A DNA stretch of 64,000 bases, taken from assembly GCA_023382535.1 (NCBI GenBank), contig JAHDWA010000006.1, forward strand, positions 124,001-188,000. Direction: 5' to 3'. The position numbers and the translations under genes were made by a program. Source of the stretch: Anaerolineae bacterium (GTDB taxonomy: Bacteria; Chloroflexota; Anaerolineae; 4572-78; J111). The notes under the pieces were generated by a model. That model was not told the origin of the DNA. It saw nothing but the letters and a program-made list of their open reading frames with translations, and searched no databases. Shown one piece after another: positions 28,369 to 37,247 of the stretch. The number at the start of each line of letters is the position of its first letter. Position 1 is the first letter of the stretch.

Positions 28369-29124
28369 ATGCAGGTAGACCATCAAATTCAACAAGCAGC
28401 CAGGTTGATTGACCAGGCGCGCAGGATAGTAGCAATGACGGGAGCCGGCATCAGCACGCCCTCCGGTATCCCCGATTTTAGAAACCCTGCTTCCGGCCTG
28501 TGGGATCAGACCGATCCGTTGGAAGTGGCCTCTATTTTTGCCTTTCGTCAAAATCCGCAGCGTTTCTACAATTGGGTCCGGCCTCTTTCCCTGCTCCTGT
28601 TGGAAGCCCGGCCCAACTCGGCCCATTATGCCCTGGCGAGGCTGGAGCGGGAAGGTAAATTAAAGGCAGTCATCACTCAAAATATTGACGACCTGCATCG
28701 CAAGGCCGGTTCTCAAACGGTCTATGAACTGCACGGCCATCTGCGCGAAGTGACCTGCACCCAATGTTATGCCGTGCAAGATTCGGCGGCAGCGTTTGCC
28801 AAATTTATTGCCGATGGCCAGGTGCCGCGCCATCATTGCGGCGGAATCCTCAAACCCAATGTCATTCTGTTTGGCGAGCAGCTTCCTGTGCGCGAACTGG
28901 TCCAGGCCCAGGAGGCCGTCAAAGGGGCCGATTTAATGTTAGTAGCCGGGTCATCGCTGGAAGTCGCCCCGGCCTCGGATTTGCCGGAGCTGGCCCTGCA
29001 AAATGGAGCCAAATTAATGATCATCAACTACCAGCCCACCTGCATGGACTCGCGCGCCGATGTGGTCATCCGGGCCGATGTGGCTGAAGTGCTGCCCCGT
29101 CTCCTTGATTTTATTAAAGCGTGA
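28369..29124 (+). CDS. cobB: Sir2 family NAD-dependent protein deacylase
   Basis: 251 residues, the usual length of bacterial sirtuins. Motifs: MTGAGISTPSGIPDFR (NAD loop), QNIDDLH, and the catalytic histidine in ELHGHLREVTC. The zinc ribbon has C-x2-C in VTCTQC, but the second pair shows only one cysteine (HHCGG), where the family usually has C-x2-C. GAGGTG precedes the ATG. It lies 29 bp upstream of the molybdenum hydroxylase FAD subunit gene, so co-transcription is possible. The gene symbol is by family and not by tested function. Confidence 0.88.
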   Translation: MQVDHQIQQAARLIDQARRIVAMTGAGISTPSGIPDFRNPASGLWDQTDPLEVASIFAFRQNPQRFYNWVRPLSLLLLEARPNSAHYALARLEREGKLKAVITQNIDDLHRKAGSQTVYELHGHLREVTCTQCYAVQDSAAAFAKFIADGQVPRHHCGGILKPNVILFGEQLPVRELVQAQEAVKGADLMLVAGSSLEVAPASDLPELALQNGAKLMIINYQPTCMDSRADVVIRADVAEVLPRLLDFIKA

Positions 29125-29153
29125 GCTTACAGAATAAATAGAAAGACGATCCT

Positions 29154-30032
29154 ATGAAACCACCCCCTTTTGAATACTTTGCCCCAACCACGGCGGCGGA
29201 AGCTCTGGCTTTGTTAGCCCAACATGGTTACGAAGCTAAACCCCTGGCCGGTGGGCAAAGCCTGATTCCGACCATGAATTTCCGCCTGGCTCAGCCCGGC
29301 GTCTTGGTTGACCTGAACCCCATCTCCGAACTGGCTTATATCCGCCCCGGCGATGACGGCGACCTGCGCATTGGAGCGATGACCCGCCAGCGCCAGGTTG
29401 AGCGCGATCCGCTGGTGGCCGAGCGCGCCCCGCTTATTCACGAAACGATGCCCTACATTGCCCATCCCCAAATCCGCAACCGGGGCACTTTTGGCGGCAG
29501 CCTGGCCCACGCCGACCCGGCCGCCGAGCTGCCCGCCGTGACAACCGCCCTGAATGCCCGGTTTCGTGCCCGCAGCCAGAAGGGCGACCGCTGGCTTGCA
29601 GCCGATGAATTTTTTGTCAGCCTGTTTGCCACGGCCCTGGAACCGGATGAACTGCTGGTCGAAGTTGCCCTGCCGCCTCTGCCCCCCCGCAGCGGCTGGG
29701 CCTTTACCGAAATGGCCCGCCGCCACGGCGATTACGCCCTGGTGGGGGTGGCGGCTGTCGTAACCCTGGACGAGCGTGACCAGTGCCAGGCGGCCAAGTT
29801 GGTTTTTTTGAGCGTGGGCGATGGCCCGGTCGAAGCCCAGCAGGCGGCTCAGTCGCTGATCGGCCAGACGCCTGACCCGGAAGCCATTCGCGCCGCTGCC
29901 GAAACGGCGGCCCAGGTTGACATCGCACCTAACAGCGATATCCATGCTTCCGCCCAGTTTCGGCGTCACCTGGCCAGAGTACTGGCCCAACGGGTGTTGA
30001 CCCAGGCTGTTGAACGAGCTAAATCGAGTTAG
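29154..30032 (+). CDS. Molybdenum hydroxylase FAD-binding subunit (CoxM-type)
   Basis: 292 residues, the normal size of the medium subunit of CO dehydrogenase/xanthine dehydrogenase family enzymes. The two FAD motifs are present: AGGQSLIPTM near residue 32 and TFGGSLAHADPAAELP near 110. In the usual M-S-L order the 2Fe-2S and Mo subunit genes should follow directly. Here they come 3.3 kb later, after a NACHT gene and two small genes. The subunit takes electrons from the iron-sulfur clusters to FAD and on to an acceptor. Confidence 0.92.
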   Translation: MKPPPFEYFAPTTAAEALALLAQHGYEAKPLAGGQSLIPTMNFRLAQPGVLVDLNPISELAYIRPGDDGDLRIGAMTRQRQVERDPLVAERAPLIHETMPYIAHPQIRNRGTFGGSLAHADPAAELPAVTTALNARFRARSQKGDRWLAADEFFVSLFATALEPDELLVEVALPPLPPRSGWAFTEMARRHGDYALVGVAAVVTLDERDQCQAAKLVFLSVGDGPVEAQQAAQSLIGQTPDPEAIRAAAETAAQVDIAPNSDIHASAQFRRHLARVLAQRVLTQAVERAKSS

Positions 30033-30103
30033 GTAAAGTGGTGAAAAAATTATGCGTCTAGGAATCTTACTATCCATAATTACAGCAAAGTATAGGAGAG
30101 CTT

Positions 30104-32272
30104 ATGGGTATTGAGGCCATTGCGGCAAGTACTGGTGCTTGGCTTTGGGAAAATTATGGAAAGGATGTTACCAGCAAATTAATAGGAGATCAGTGGGCAA
30201 AATTTAACTGGAAAAAGTCAGCCACAGCATACAGGCAGAAAGTTAGTGAATTGTATACTACAATTAAAGTCTTAGGAAATCCTAAACCTGTTGAGTTAGA
30301 AGGGATTTTTACGGATGTTTTTATCTTGAATAAACTTTCTGCTTCTCGTCGATTTAACATCCATCAGCTAAAACAAGACCCAGGAAGCCTTAGTAGTACA
30401 AATCGTCATAATGGCTTGAGAATTGTAATTCAAAAGGAAAATCAGCGGTTATTTATTTTGGGAAAACCTGGGGCCGGTAAAACGACATTTTTGAAGTACA
30501 TTACCTTACAAGCTGTCAAGGGAAAAATCGACAAAGTACCGATTTTTGTGTCTCTAAAAGAGTGGGCTGACTCAAATTTAGATTTATTCCCATTTTTGAT
30601 TAAACAATTTGAAATCTGTGCTTTTCCTGATGCTCAACGATTCATTGAGAATTTACTACAGACAGGTCAAGCTATCGTAATGTTTGATGGTCTTGATGAA
30701 GTAAATCAAGAAAAAAATCAACGAAATCAAGCGATAGCTACCATCAGTGAATTTACTCGATTGTTTCGCAACAGCCAATGTTTGATAACTTGTCGTGTTG
30801 CAGCAACTGACTACTTTTTTGATGATTTTACCTATGTTGAACTAGCCGACTTTGATGATAGACAAATGCGTACATTTGTCCATAAATGGTTTAGTGACGA
30901 TCACGCAAAAAGAAACGCTTTTTTAACTGAATTTTCAAAGGAGGAACATAGAGGTTTAAGAGAATTAGGACGTACTCCATTATTGTTAAGTCTTTTGTGT
31001 ATTGTATTTGATGAGATGATGACTTTCCCTATACGCCGAGTGGAAGTTTACGAAGAAGCATTAGATGCACTGCTGAAAAAATGGGATGCATCAAGAAATA
31101 TTAAACGTGATGAAATCTATCGCAAGTTATCATTAGGCTTCAAACGTCGAATGTTTGCTCGTATTGCAGCGGAAACATTTACCAAAGGTGATTATTTTAT
31201 TCATCAGGATTATTTGGCAAAACAGATAGCAGATTATCTAAAAAAATTACCACCAGTTGATCTAAATGAAGATATTGATGGTGATGCTATTCTAAAAGCT
31301 ATTGAAGCACAACACGGAATACTTATTGAGCGAGCGTATAAAATTTATTCTTTTTCTCATTTAACTTTTCAGGAATATTTTACTGCGAAGTATATTGCTG
31401 ATAATGCGTCATTGGAAATTTTAAATGATATTATTTCAACCCATCTCACTGATAGCCGATGGCGCGAGGTTTTGTTACTTATAGCTAGTCTCTTGGATAA
31501 TACTGATTTATTCTTTACTTTATTCAAGCAGGCATCAGATAACCTAATATCTAGCGACCGAATATTAGTTAAAATCCTTAAATGGGTTACAGAAAAGGCA
31601 AAGTTAGTTGAACCGATAATCAACCCAGTAGCTGCCAGAGCCCTTTATCTTGAACTTGCATTTGGTACTTTAGTTGCACATGATGATGTAAGAGAACTAG
31701 CTCTATCATTTAATTTTGCCCAGGATCATGGACTTATTGCAGATTATATTTCACTTCTGGACCTTGTCTTAGATCGCGGATATAGCCTGGCACACGACCT
31801 TAACGATGCCCTCGAATTGGCTCGCGCCCTCGTTGATGAGCAAAAGTATAGCCAAACTTTTCCGCTTGTTCGTGATCTATTGGTTATATTTCTAATTGAG
31901 GCAGCAGATGAATTAGGTGATTTGGCGGATACTCGCTTCATTGTTGAACAATCCCTAATAGTGTATGAATTCTATAACGATTTTTTAAAATTAATTAAAT
32001 TTATCGGTCCAAACGACTTTTACAAAGCTGTGTCAGAATTAAAAGCTCCTTCAAAAAATTCCAAACAAGATTTCTGGCAATCATTTGCGTCAGATTTACG
32101 TCAAATTTCAGGGAAATATTGTGATATAGGTCATAACTGGGTTTTGACTGACAGAAAAGCAGAACGTATGACCGAGTATGTTCAAGCAAATCTTTTGCTT
32201 GCGGAGTGTTTAAAGGTGGCTTATGTGTCAGATAGAAAGAGGGTCGAAAATAGTTTACTATCCGTACAATAA
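30104..32272 (+). CDS. NACHT-domain STAND NTPase, candidate immune protein
   Basis: 722 residues, clearly AT-rich compared with its neighbours. N-terminal helical region to about 100, Walker A GKPGAGKT at 120-127, Walker B IVMFDGLDEV near 191-200, a sensor arginine region (LITCRVAATDY), the conserved GRTPLLLSLLC and the NACHT-associated HLTFQEYFTAKYI near 419. The C-terminal 290 residues are helical with no recognised sensor repeats and no obvious effector nuclease. AGGAGAG precedes the ATG. Bacterial NACHT proteins are known anti-phage factors, so defence is the best guess. It interrupts a molybdenum hydroxylase operon and looks acquired. Confidence 0.85.
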   Translation: MGIEAIAASTGAWLWENYGKDVTSKLIGDQWAKFNWKKSATAYRQKVSELYTTIKVLGNPKPVELEGIFTDVFILNKLSASRRFNIHQLKQDPGSLSSTNRHNGLRIVIQKENQRLFILGKPGAGKTTFLKYITLQAVKGKIDKVPIFVSLKEWADSNLDLFPFLIKQFEICAFPDAQRFIENLLQTGQAIVMFDGLDEVNQEKNQRNQAIATISEFTRLFRNSQCLITCRVAATDYFFDDFTYVELADFDDRQMRTFVHKWFSDDHAKRNAFLTEFSKEEHRGLRELGRTPLLLSLLCIVFDEMMTFPIRRVEVYEEALDALLKKWDASRNIKRDEIYRKLSLGFKRRMFARIAAETFTKGDYFIHQDYLAKQIADYLKKLPPVDLNEDIDGDAILKAIEAQHGILIERAYKIYSFSHLTFQEYFTAKYIADNASLEILNDIISTHLTDSRWREVLLLIASLLDNTDLFFTLFKQASDNLISSDRILVKILKWVTEKAKLVEPIINPVAARALYLELAFGTLVAHDDVRELALSFNFAQDHGLIADYISLLDLVLDRGYSLAHDLNDALELARALVDEQKYSQTFPLVRDLLVIFLIEAADELGDLADTRFIVEQSLIVYEFYNDFLKLIKFIGPNDFYKAVSELKAPSKNSKQDFWQSFASDLRQISGKYCDIGHNWVLTDRKAERMTEYVQANLLLAECLKVAYVSDRKRVENSLLSVQ

Positions 32273-32358
32273 TTCATGGAAAGTTTTGTTGCACCTACAG
32301 AGTCGGGTGAGGTTTAGATTTGGTGGGCAGTATCAAGAAGCAATAAAAAGAGGTTGCC

Positions 32359-32581
32359 ATGAATCAAGAAAAAAATTTGTCGTGAATTTGCCGCTTTACC
32401 CCCCGAAGCCCAACAACTTGTCGCCGATTTCATTGCCTTTTTGAGAACTCGTTATAAACAGGCGCGTTCCGGTAAAAAGGTAAAGCCAGCCGGTAACTTG
32501 ACGGATGAAGCCTTCATTAGTATCTGGCGTGATCGCCCCGATATGCAGGACAATGATATCGAGGACAAATTATGGACCTGA
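32359..32581 (+). pseudogene. Frameshifted VapB/DUF2281-like antitoxin gene
   Basis: ATG 32359 has an AGAGG site. The frame MNQEKNLS stops at once, but removing one A from the seven-A run at 32369-32375 gives a 73-residue protein with REFAALPPEAQQLVADFIAF and FISIWRDRPDMQD, both typical of small antitoxins paired with PIN toxins. The restored stop overlaps the start of the next gene. No toxin follows. It may be a true inactivation, a sequencing error in a homopolymer, or a slippage site. The protein ends unusually (NDIEDKLWT). Confidence 0.6.
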
Positions 32582-33279
32582 CATGCAAGCGCTGTGGGGC
32601 CAAAATTATAAGCGATGATGTTAACTTGGAGCGAATGGTCGCTAAGTGCGGTGAGTGTAACGCCGTTTTCAGCTTTGCCGACGACTTTGCTTACGCTGGC
32701 ACTCCACAGGAAGCTTATCAAAAGTTCAACGTGGCCAGGCCCAAACGGATGCAGCTTGAAAACCTGGGTGGGGAAATGAAAATAACCCGCCGCTGGTTCA
32801 GTCCGGTCCTCTTTTTTCTGATCCCGGTCTGTCTGTTCTGGAACGGCTTTATCGTGGTGTTTGGGTTTGGCAGTTTTCTGGCTGCCGATCAGGGAGGGGG
32901 CGGAGCGTTTAGCCTGTGTCTCCTGCCGCACCTGGCTGCCGGTCTATTTTTGGCTTACTTTGCCCTGGCCAGTGTGATTAATGTGACCGAAGTAAAAATC
33001 AACCCAGCGGAATTTTCGGTTCGGCACGGTCCCTTACCCTGGCTGGGCAACAAGCGCCTGGCGGCAAGTGACATCACCCAGGTCTACTGTAAGGAAAGAG
33101 TAAGCCGCCGCCGCCGCTCAACCAGCGTCACCTACGAAGTGGATGCCGTGACTCCGGCGAACACCACCGAAAAATTGCTCACCGGCCTGAACGAGCCGGA
33201 AGAAGCCCTATTTCTGGAGCAGGAAATCGAGCGCTTTCTGGGTGTCAAAGACCGGCCTGTGCCGAGCGAGCTGCGCTGA
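32572..33279 (+). CDS. Zinc-ribbon membrane protein of unknown function
   Basis: 235 residues. The N-terminus has a zinc ribbon, C-K-R-C at residues 5-8 and C-G-E-C near 27-30. Two hydrophobic helices follow (about 80-105 and 115-140), then a soluble C-terminal region with a PH-like beta pattern (TEVKINPAEFSVRHGPLPW, DITQVYCKERVS). Base composition is like the host genes, unlike the NACHT gene. Its ATG overlaps the end of the damaged antitoxin gene. It is followed by the 2Fe-2S subunit gene after 35 bp. Role unknown; it may belong to the inserted set or the operon. Confidence 0.7.
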   Translation: MDLTCKRCGAKIISDDVNLERMVAKCGECNAVFSFADDFAYAGTPQEAYQKFNVARPKRMQLENLGGEMKITRRWFSPVLFFLIPVCLFWNGFIVVFGFGSFLAADQGGGGAFSLCLLPHLAAGLFLAYFALASVINVTEVKINPAEFSVRHGPLPWLGNKRLAASDITQVYCKERVSRRRRSTSVTYEVDAVTPANTTEKLLTGLNEPEEALFLEQEIERFLGVKDRPVPSELR

Positions 33280-33314
33280 AAATGACTCATTACTGTATTT
33301 CCGAGGAGAGTTAA

Positions 33315-33800
33315 ATGTCCAGCCTATTTAATACCACCGTCGTCGTCAACGGCAAGCAATACCAGCGGGCCATTGAACCCCGGCTGTTGTTGAGCGACTT
33401 TTTGCGCCATGAACTCGGCCTGACCGGTACGCATGTCGGCTGCGAGCATGGCGTCTGCGGCGCTTGCACCATTCTGTTTGACGGGCAGGCCGTCCGCTCT
33501 TGCATTATGTTTGCCGTTCAAGCCAACGGCCACGAGATTACCACCGTCGAAGGGTTGGCCGCCGACGCCGAGCACCTCCATCCGCTGCAAGAGGGCTTCT
33601 GGGAAGCGCACGGCTTGCAGTGCGGCTACTGCACCCCCGGTTTCCTGATGACCCTCGTCCCATTTCTGCAAGAGAACCCGGACCCGACCGAGGCAGAAAT
33701 CCGCGAAGCAATTTCTGGCAATTTGTGCCGCTGCACCGGCTACCAGAATATTGTCGAGGCGGTCAAATTGGCGGCAGGGAAGATGAAGGAGCCATCATGA
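33315..33800 (+). CDS. Molybdenum hydroxylase 2Fe-2S subunit (CoxS-type)
   Basis: 161 residues. The plant-ferredoxin-like cluster ligands are C-x4-C-x2-C then C (GCEHGVCGACT, later VRSC). The second cluster ligands are CGYCTPG and CRCTGY in the helical domain. GAGGAG precedes the ATG. Carries electrons from the Mo site to FAD. It ends in ATGA, whose ATG opens a short frame running to the CoxL-type start. Confidence 0.94.
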   Translation: MSSLFNTTVVVNGKQYQRAIEPRLLLSDFLRHELGLTGTHVGCEHGVCGACTILFDGQAVRSCIMFAVQANGHEITTVEGLAADAEHLHPLQEGFWEAHGLQCGYCTPGFLMTLVPFLQENPDPTEAEIREAISGNLCRCTGYQNIVEAVKLAAGKMKEPS

Positions 33801-33906
33801 GCCGGAGGCACATCACCAGTAATGAAAATCCGCAGGTTTCGCAGATTGCCCAGATTTTTAGCTGCGAAATCTGTGTAATCTGTGGATTATTTCCTGGGGA
33901 GGCGGT
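33801..33906. repeat. Imperfect palindromic repeat between CoxS- and CoxL-type genes
   Basis: AATCCGCAGGTTTCGCAGATT on the left is nearly the inverse of AAATCTGTGTAATCTGTGG on the right, forming a long imperfect hairpin. The segment can be read as a 37-codon frame from ATG 33797 to 33910 but encodes nothing recognisable, so it is called an intergenic repeat. Confidence 0.55.
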
Positions 33907-36252
33907 ATGACCACTCGAAACTTCGGCGCGCGCATCAAGCGCAATGAAGACCCCCAACTCCTGACCGGGCAGGCGCAGTTTGTGGATGATATTCACATTC
34001 CGGGCATGCTGCATGCCGCTTTCAAACGGAGCGATTATGCCCACGCCCGCATCGTCTCGATTGATATTGAAACGGCCAAAAGCATGCCGGGTGTGGTCGC
34101 CGTCTACACGGCGGCGGATTTGGGCGACTTCTGGCAGCCCTCGCCGCTGCTGGTGCCGCCCCCCCCGGCCGAGCATGTGATTTTTAATGCGCGGACCGGC
34201 GCGCAGTTAGCCAAAGAAAAGGTGCGGCATGTCGGCGAAGCCATCGTCATGGTCGTGGCCGAAAGCCGCTACCTGGCCGAAGACGCCGTCGAGACCATTG
34301 TTGTTGATTACGAACCGCTCGACCCGGTGCTGGATCTGGAGGCCGGTCTGACCGAGGGGGTCACCGCCATCCACGAGGATTTGGGCCACAATATGGCCGC
34401 TCACGTCATCCAGCGCAAAGGTGACTACGATGCCGCCAAAGCCAAAGCCGACCTGGTCATCTCCCGCCGCATCATCTACGATCGCGGCATCTCTGCCCCC
34501 ATGGAGGGCCGGGGCATCGTGGCTCACTATGATGCGCTGGCTCGAAAGCTGACGGTCTGGGATACAACCCAGGCCCCGCTGCCCATCCGCAACGGCCTGG
34601 CCGCCATGTTCGGCCTGTCGGAGCGGCAGGTGCAGGTCGTTGCGCCTTTTATCGGCGGCGGCTTTGGTCCCAAAATCATGATGTTCTACCCCGAAGAAAC
34701 CCTGGTCCCCTGGGCGGCCATGCGGCTGAACCGGCCCATCAAATGGATTGAGGACCGGCAGGAACACTTCTACGCTACCACCCACGACCGCAGCCAGCTC
34801 CACGATTCGGAGATTGCTCTGAGCAAAGACGGTAGAATTCTGGGAGTCAAGGACTTTTTCCTGCACGATACCGGCGCTTACAATCCCTACGGCCTGACTC
34901 CGCCGCTGAACACTCAATGCACTTTGCTTGGCCCCTACGTCGTGCCCAACTATTACACCGAATTCAAGGTCGTCTTCACCAACAAAACGATCGTGACGCC
35001 TTATCGGGGGGCGGGACGGCAGCACGGCGTTTTTGTGATGGAGCGCCTGCTTGATCTGGCGGCCAAAGAGCTGGGCCTGGACCCGGTCGAAATTCGCCGC
35101 CGCAACCTGATCCCGCCCGACCAGTTCCCCTGGTCCAACGAAATTATCTACCAGGATTTTGCTCCCCTGGTTTTTGACAGCGGCAACTACGAAGCCGTGC
35201 TGAACAAGACCAAAGCCATGATCGGCTGGGATGAGTTTCGTGAGGCCAAGCGGCGGGGCGAACTGGCAGGCAAGAAGGTCGGCATTGGGCTGGTCATGTA
35301 CATTGAGGGGACGGGGATTGGTCCTTACGAGGGGGCGCGGGTGCAGGTTGAAGCGAGCGGCAAAACGACCGTGGTGACCGGGGTGGGCACGCAGGGGCAG
35401 GGGCATTACACTTCCTTTGCCCAGATTGCCGCCGACGCGCTGGGGGTATCGGTGCGGGATGTCTACGTGTCCACCGGCGACAGCGGCCAGTTCAACTGGG
35501 GGACCGGCACCTTTGCCAGCCGTGGAGCGGTGGTGGCCGGTTCGGCGGTCAATGCTGCGGCCCAGATTGTGCGGGAGAAAGTGATCAAACTGGCGGCGGA
35601 GTTCCTGGAGGCCAGCGAAGCCGACATCGAATTGGTGGATGGCTTTGCCCAGGTGCGCGGTGTGCCCGACTCAAGGGTCAGCCTGGCCACCCTGGCGGCT
35701 AAGGCCAATCCGCTGCGTGGCGCGGTTGAACCGGGGACCGAGCCGGGCCTGGAAGGCACGGCCTACTTTGGCCCTAAAATGGGGGCGACGGCCAACGGCG
35801 CCCATGCCATGATCGTCGAGGTAGACCCGGAAACCTTTAACCTGAAAATTCTCAAATATGTGGTCGTCCACGATTGTGGCCGGCTGATCAACCCGATGAT
35901 TGTCGAAGGGCAGGTGCACGGCGGGGTAGCCCAGGGCATTGGCAACGCCTATTACGAGCAACTGGTCTACGATGAGAATGGACAACTGCTCAATGCCTCC
36001 TTTATGGATTACCTGCTGCCAACCGCGCTGGATGTCCCTAAGATGGATTTGGGCCACGAGGAAACGCCCTCGCCGCTCAATCCGCTGGGAATCAAGGGGG
36101 CGGGCGAGGCCGGAGCGATCCCGGTCGGCTGCCTGTTTGCCCAGGCCCTGGAAGACGCACTGGACCTGACCGGCCTGGAAATCCTGGAGATGCCGCTCAG
36201 TCCGCTGCGGTTGTGGGAACTGGTGGCACAATCAGGCGGCGGCTCAGTCTAA
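33907..36252 (+). CDS. Molybdenum hydroxylase large subunit (form II CoxL-like)
   Basis: 781 residues, usual length for the Mo-binding subunit. Conserved: the GGGFGPK loop, the active-site loop PYRGAGRQ near residue 370, TQGQGHYT, and the catalytic glutamate in GIKGAGEAGAIP near the C-terminus. True CO dehydrogenase (form I) has A-Y-x-C-S-F-R with a copper-binding cysteine; this protein lacks it. It is better called a form II/aldehyde- or purine-oxidase-like hydroxylase of unknown substrate. GGGGAGG precedes the ATG. It overlaps the convergent DUF11 gene by 4 bp. Confidence 0.92.
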   Translation: MTTRNFGARIKRNEDPQLLTGQAQFVDDIHIPGMLHAAFKRSDYAHARIVSIDIETAKSMPGVVAVYTAADLGDFWQPSPLLVPPPPAEHVIFNARTGAQLAKEKVRHVGEAIVMVVAESRYLAEDAVETIVVDYEPLDPVLDLEAGLTEGVTAIHEDLGHNMAAHVIQRKGDYDAAKAKADLVISRRIIYDRGISAPMEGRGIVAHYDALARKLTVWDTTQAPLPIRNGLAAMFGLSERQVQVVAPFIGGGFGPKIMMFYPEETLVPWAAMRLNRPIKWIEDRQEHFYATTHDRSQLHDSEIALSKDGRILGVKDFFLHDTGAYNPYGLTPPLNTQCTLLGPYVVPNYYTEFKVVFTNKTIVTPYRGAGRQHGVFVMERLLDLAAKELGLDPVEIRRRNLIPPDQFPWSNEIIYQDFAPLVFDSGNYEAVLNKTKAMIGWDEFREAKRRGELAGKKVGIGLVMYIEGTGIGPYEGARVQVEASGKTTVVTGVGTQGQGHYTSFAQIAADALGVSVRDVYVSTGDSGQFNWGTGTFASRGAVVAGSAVNAAAQIVREKVIKLAAEFLEASEADIELVDGFAQVRGVPDSRVSLATLAAKANPLRGAVEPGTEPGLEGTAYFGPKMGATANGAHAMIVEVDPETFNLKILKYVVVHDCGRLINPMIVEGQVHGGVAQGIGNAYYEQLVYDENGQLLNASFMDYLLPTALDVPKMDLGHEETPSPLNPLGIKGAGEAGAIPVGCLFAQALEDALDLTGLEILEMPLSPLRLWELVAQSGGGSV

Positions 36253-37247
36253 CTGTTTTTCCGAATAAGGGGCAAATAGGTCTTTTTATTTATCTCTTCG
36301 CCAGCCGTCACCGTCACCGAAGCGGCCACAGCCTGGCCCTGCGCAGACGAAATGTAAGCTGTATTGGTAATCCTGTCGCCGGTGGTGATAGCTGCGCCAA
36401 TCGTTACCTGGAAAGTGCGGGTGAGGGTAGTTCCCTGGCTGATGGTCAAATTGGCCCAACTAATGACGCCGCTGCCAAAAATTCCGCCATCGCTGGCCGA
36501 ATTAGGCACGTACGTGGTGTTCAGCGGAACGGCGTCGGTGATGAGGGTGTTAGTCGCCACTGCTGTGCCTCCATTAGCGGCGACAATCGTATAGGTCAAC
36601 ACGTCGCCCGCTTCGACAATGCCGCTCGCCTGGGCAGTTTTGGTGAGGGTCAAGTCGGGAGCAGGCGGGCAGGAAACTGAGCCGGTTTGGCCGGCGAAAT
36701 TGGTGGGTGAGTTGGTAGCCACTACCCCACCCTGCCCTAACGAATTTAGACCATCCAAAGGTAATTGCCCGGCGCTGTAGGCTAATGTATTTGCACCTAT
36801 GAGTGATACCGAGCCAGCCGCTCCGTTAGTAAAAATGAGGCTGGATGTCAGAGTAAAGTCGGGATTGACACCACCCGGTAAAGTGCCAAAACCAGCCGTA
36901 GCAATGAGTAAGGATTTGGGGGTTAGCGTATAAGAAGGGCCATTACCCGGGAAGAAAAAGGAACGGGTTTGTGCGCCGCTAGTAGCGCGTAGTTCATGAC
37001 CTTGAAGAAATTCCTGTCCGGTAAAATCAGTTCTCATCTCGATAAACTGGACAGAACCGTCCGGGCACGAAAAAATTTCGTTAATCCCCCATAGGTGGAA
37101 ATTAGCGAGGGGAATTGCAGCGCTAGCGTCTGGCGGCGAATAGGCCGCTGCCAGGTTGGGCGATCTCGTCCCCAGCCAAAGCAAAGCTACAAGTACAAAT
37201 AAGCCACCCCCTAACGATAGGCTTCCCTGAATCACCCTTGATTTCAT
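36249..37247 (-). CDS. Secreted DUF11-repeat protein with C-terminal YLPL motif
   Basis: 332 residues. Signal peptide at the N-terminus (MKSRVIQG, hydrophobic core, cleavage near LAAAYS). An N-terminal domain of about 190 residues may be LTD-like (lamin-tail-domain pattern: NEIFSCPDGSVQFIEMR). A DUF11 repeat follows (PDLTLTKTAQASGIVEAGDVLTY is its typical start). The C-terminus is KKTYLPLIRKNS, similar to the ends of the two Calx-beta proteins at the left of the window. GGGGGA precedes the ATG. Its stop overlaps the CoxL-type stop on the other strand. Surface-exposed structural protein by inference. Confidence 0.74.
   Translation of the reverse strand: MKSRVIQGSLSLGGGLFVLVALLWLGTRSPNLAAAYSPPDASAAIPLANFHLWGINEIFSCPDGSVQFIEMRTDFTGQEFLQGHELRATSGAQTRSFFFPGNGPSYTLTPKSLLIATAGFGTLPGGVNPDFTLTSSLIFTNGAAGSVSLIGANTLAYSAGQLPLDGLNSLGQGGVVATNSPTNFAGQTGSVSCPPAPDLTLTKTAQASGIVEAGDVLTYTIVAANGGTAVATNTLITDAVPLNTTYVPNSASDGGIFGSGVISWANLTISQGTTLTRTFQVTIGAAITTGDRITNTAYISSAQGQAVAASVTVTAGEEINKKTYLPLIRKNS

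Noticed and set aside
34207..35406. Long minus-strand open frame of 399 codons opposite the CoxL-type gene
   Set aside because: Lies wholly inside a clear Mo-subunit gene of high GC; no recognisable protein pattern; expected antisense frame.
33907..36252. Calling the operon aerobic CO dehydrogenase
   Set aside because: The form I active-site cysteine loop is absent, so only the family is named.
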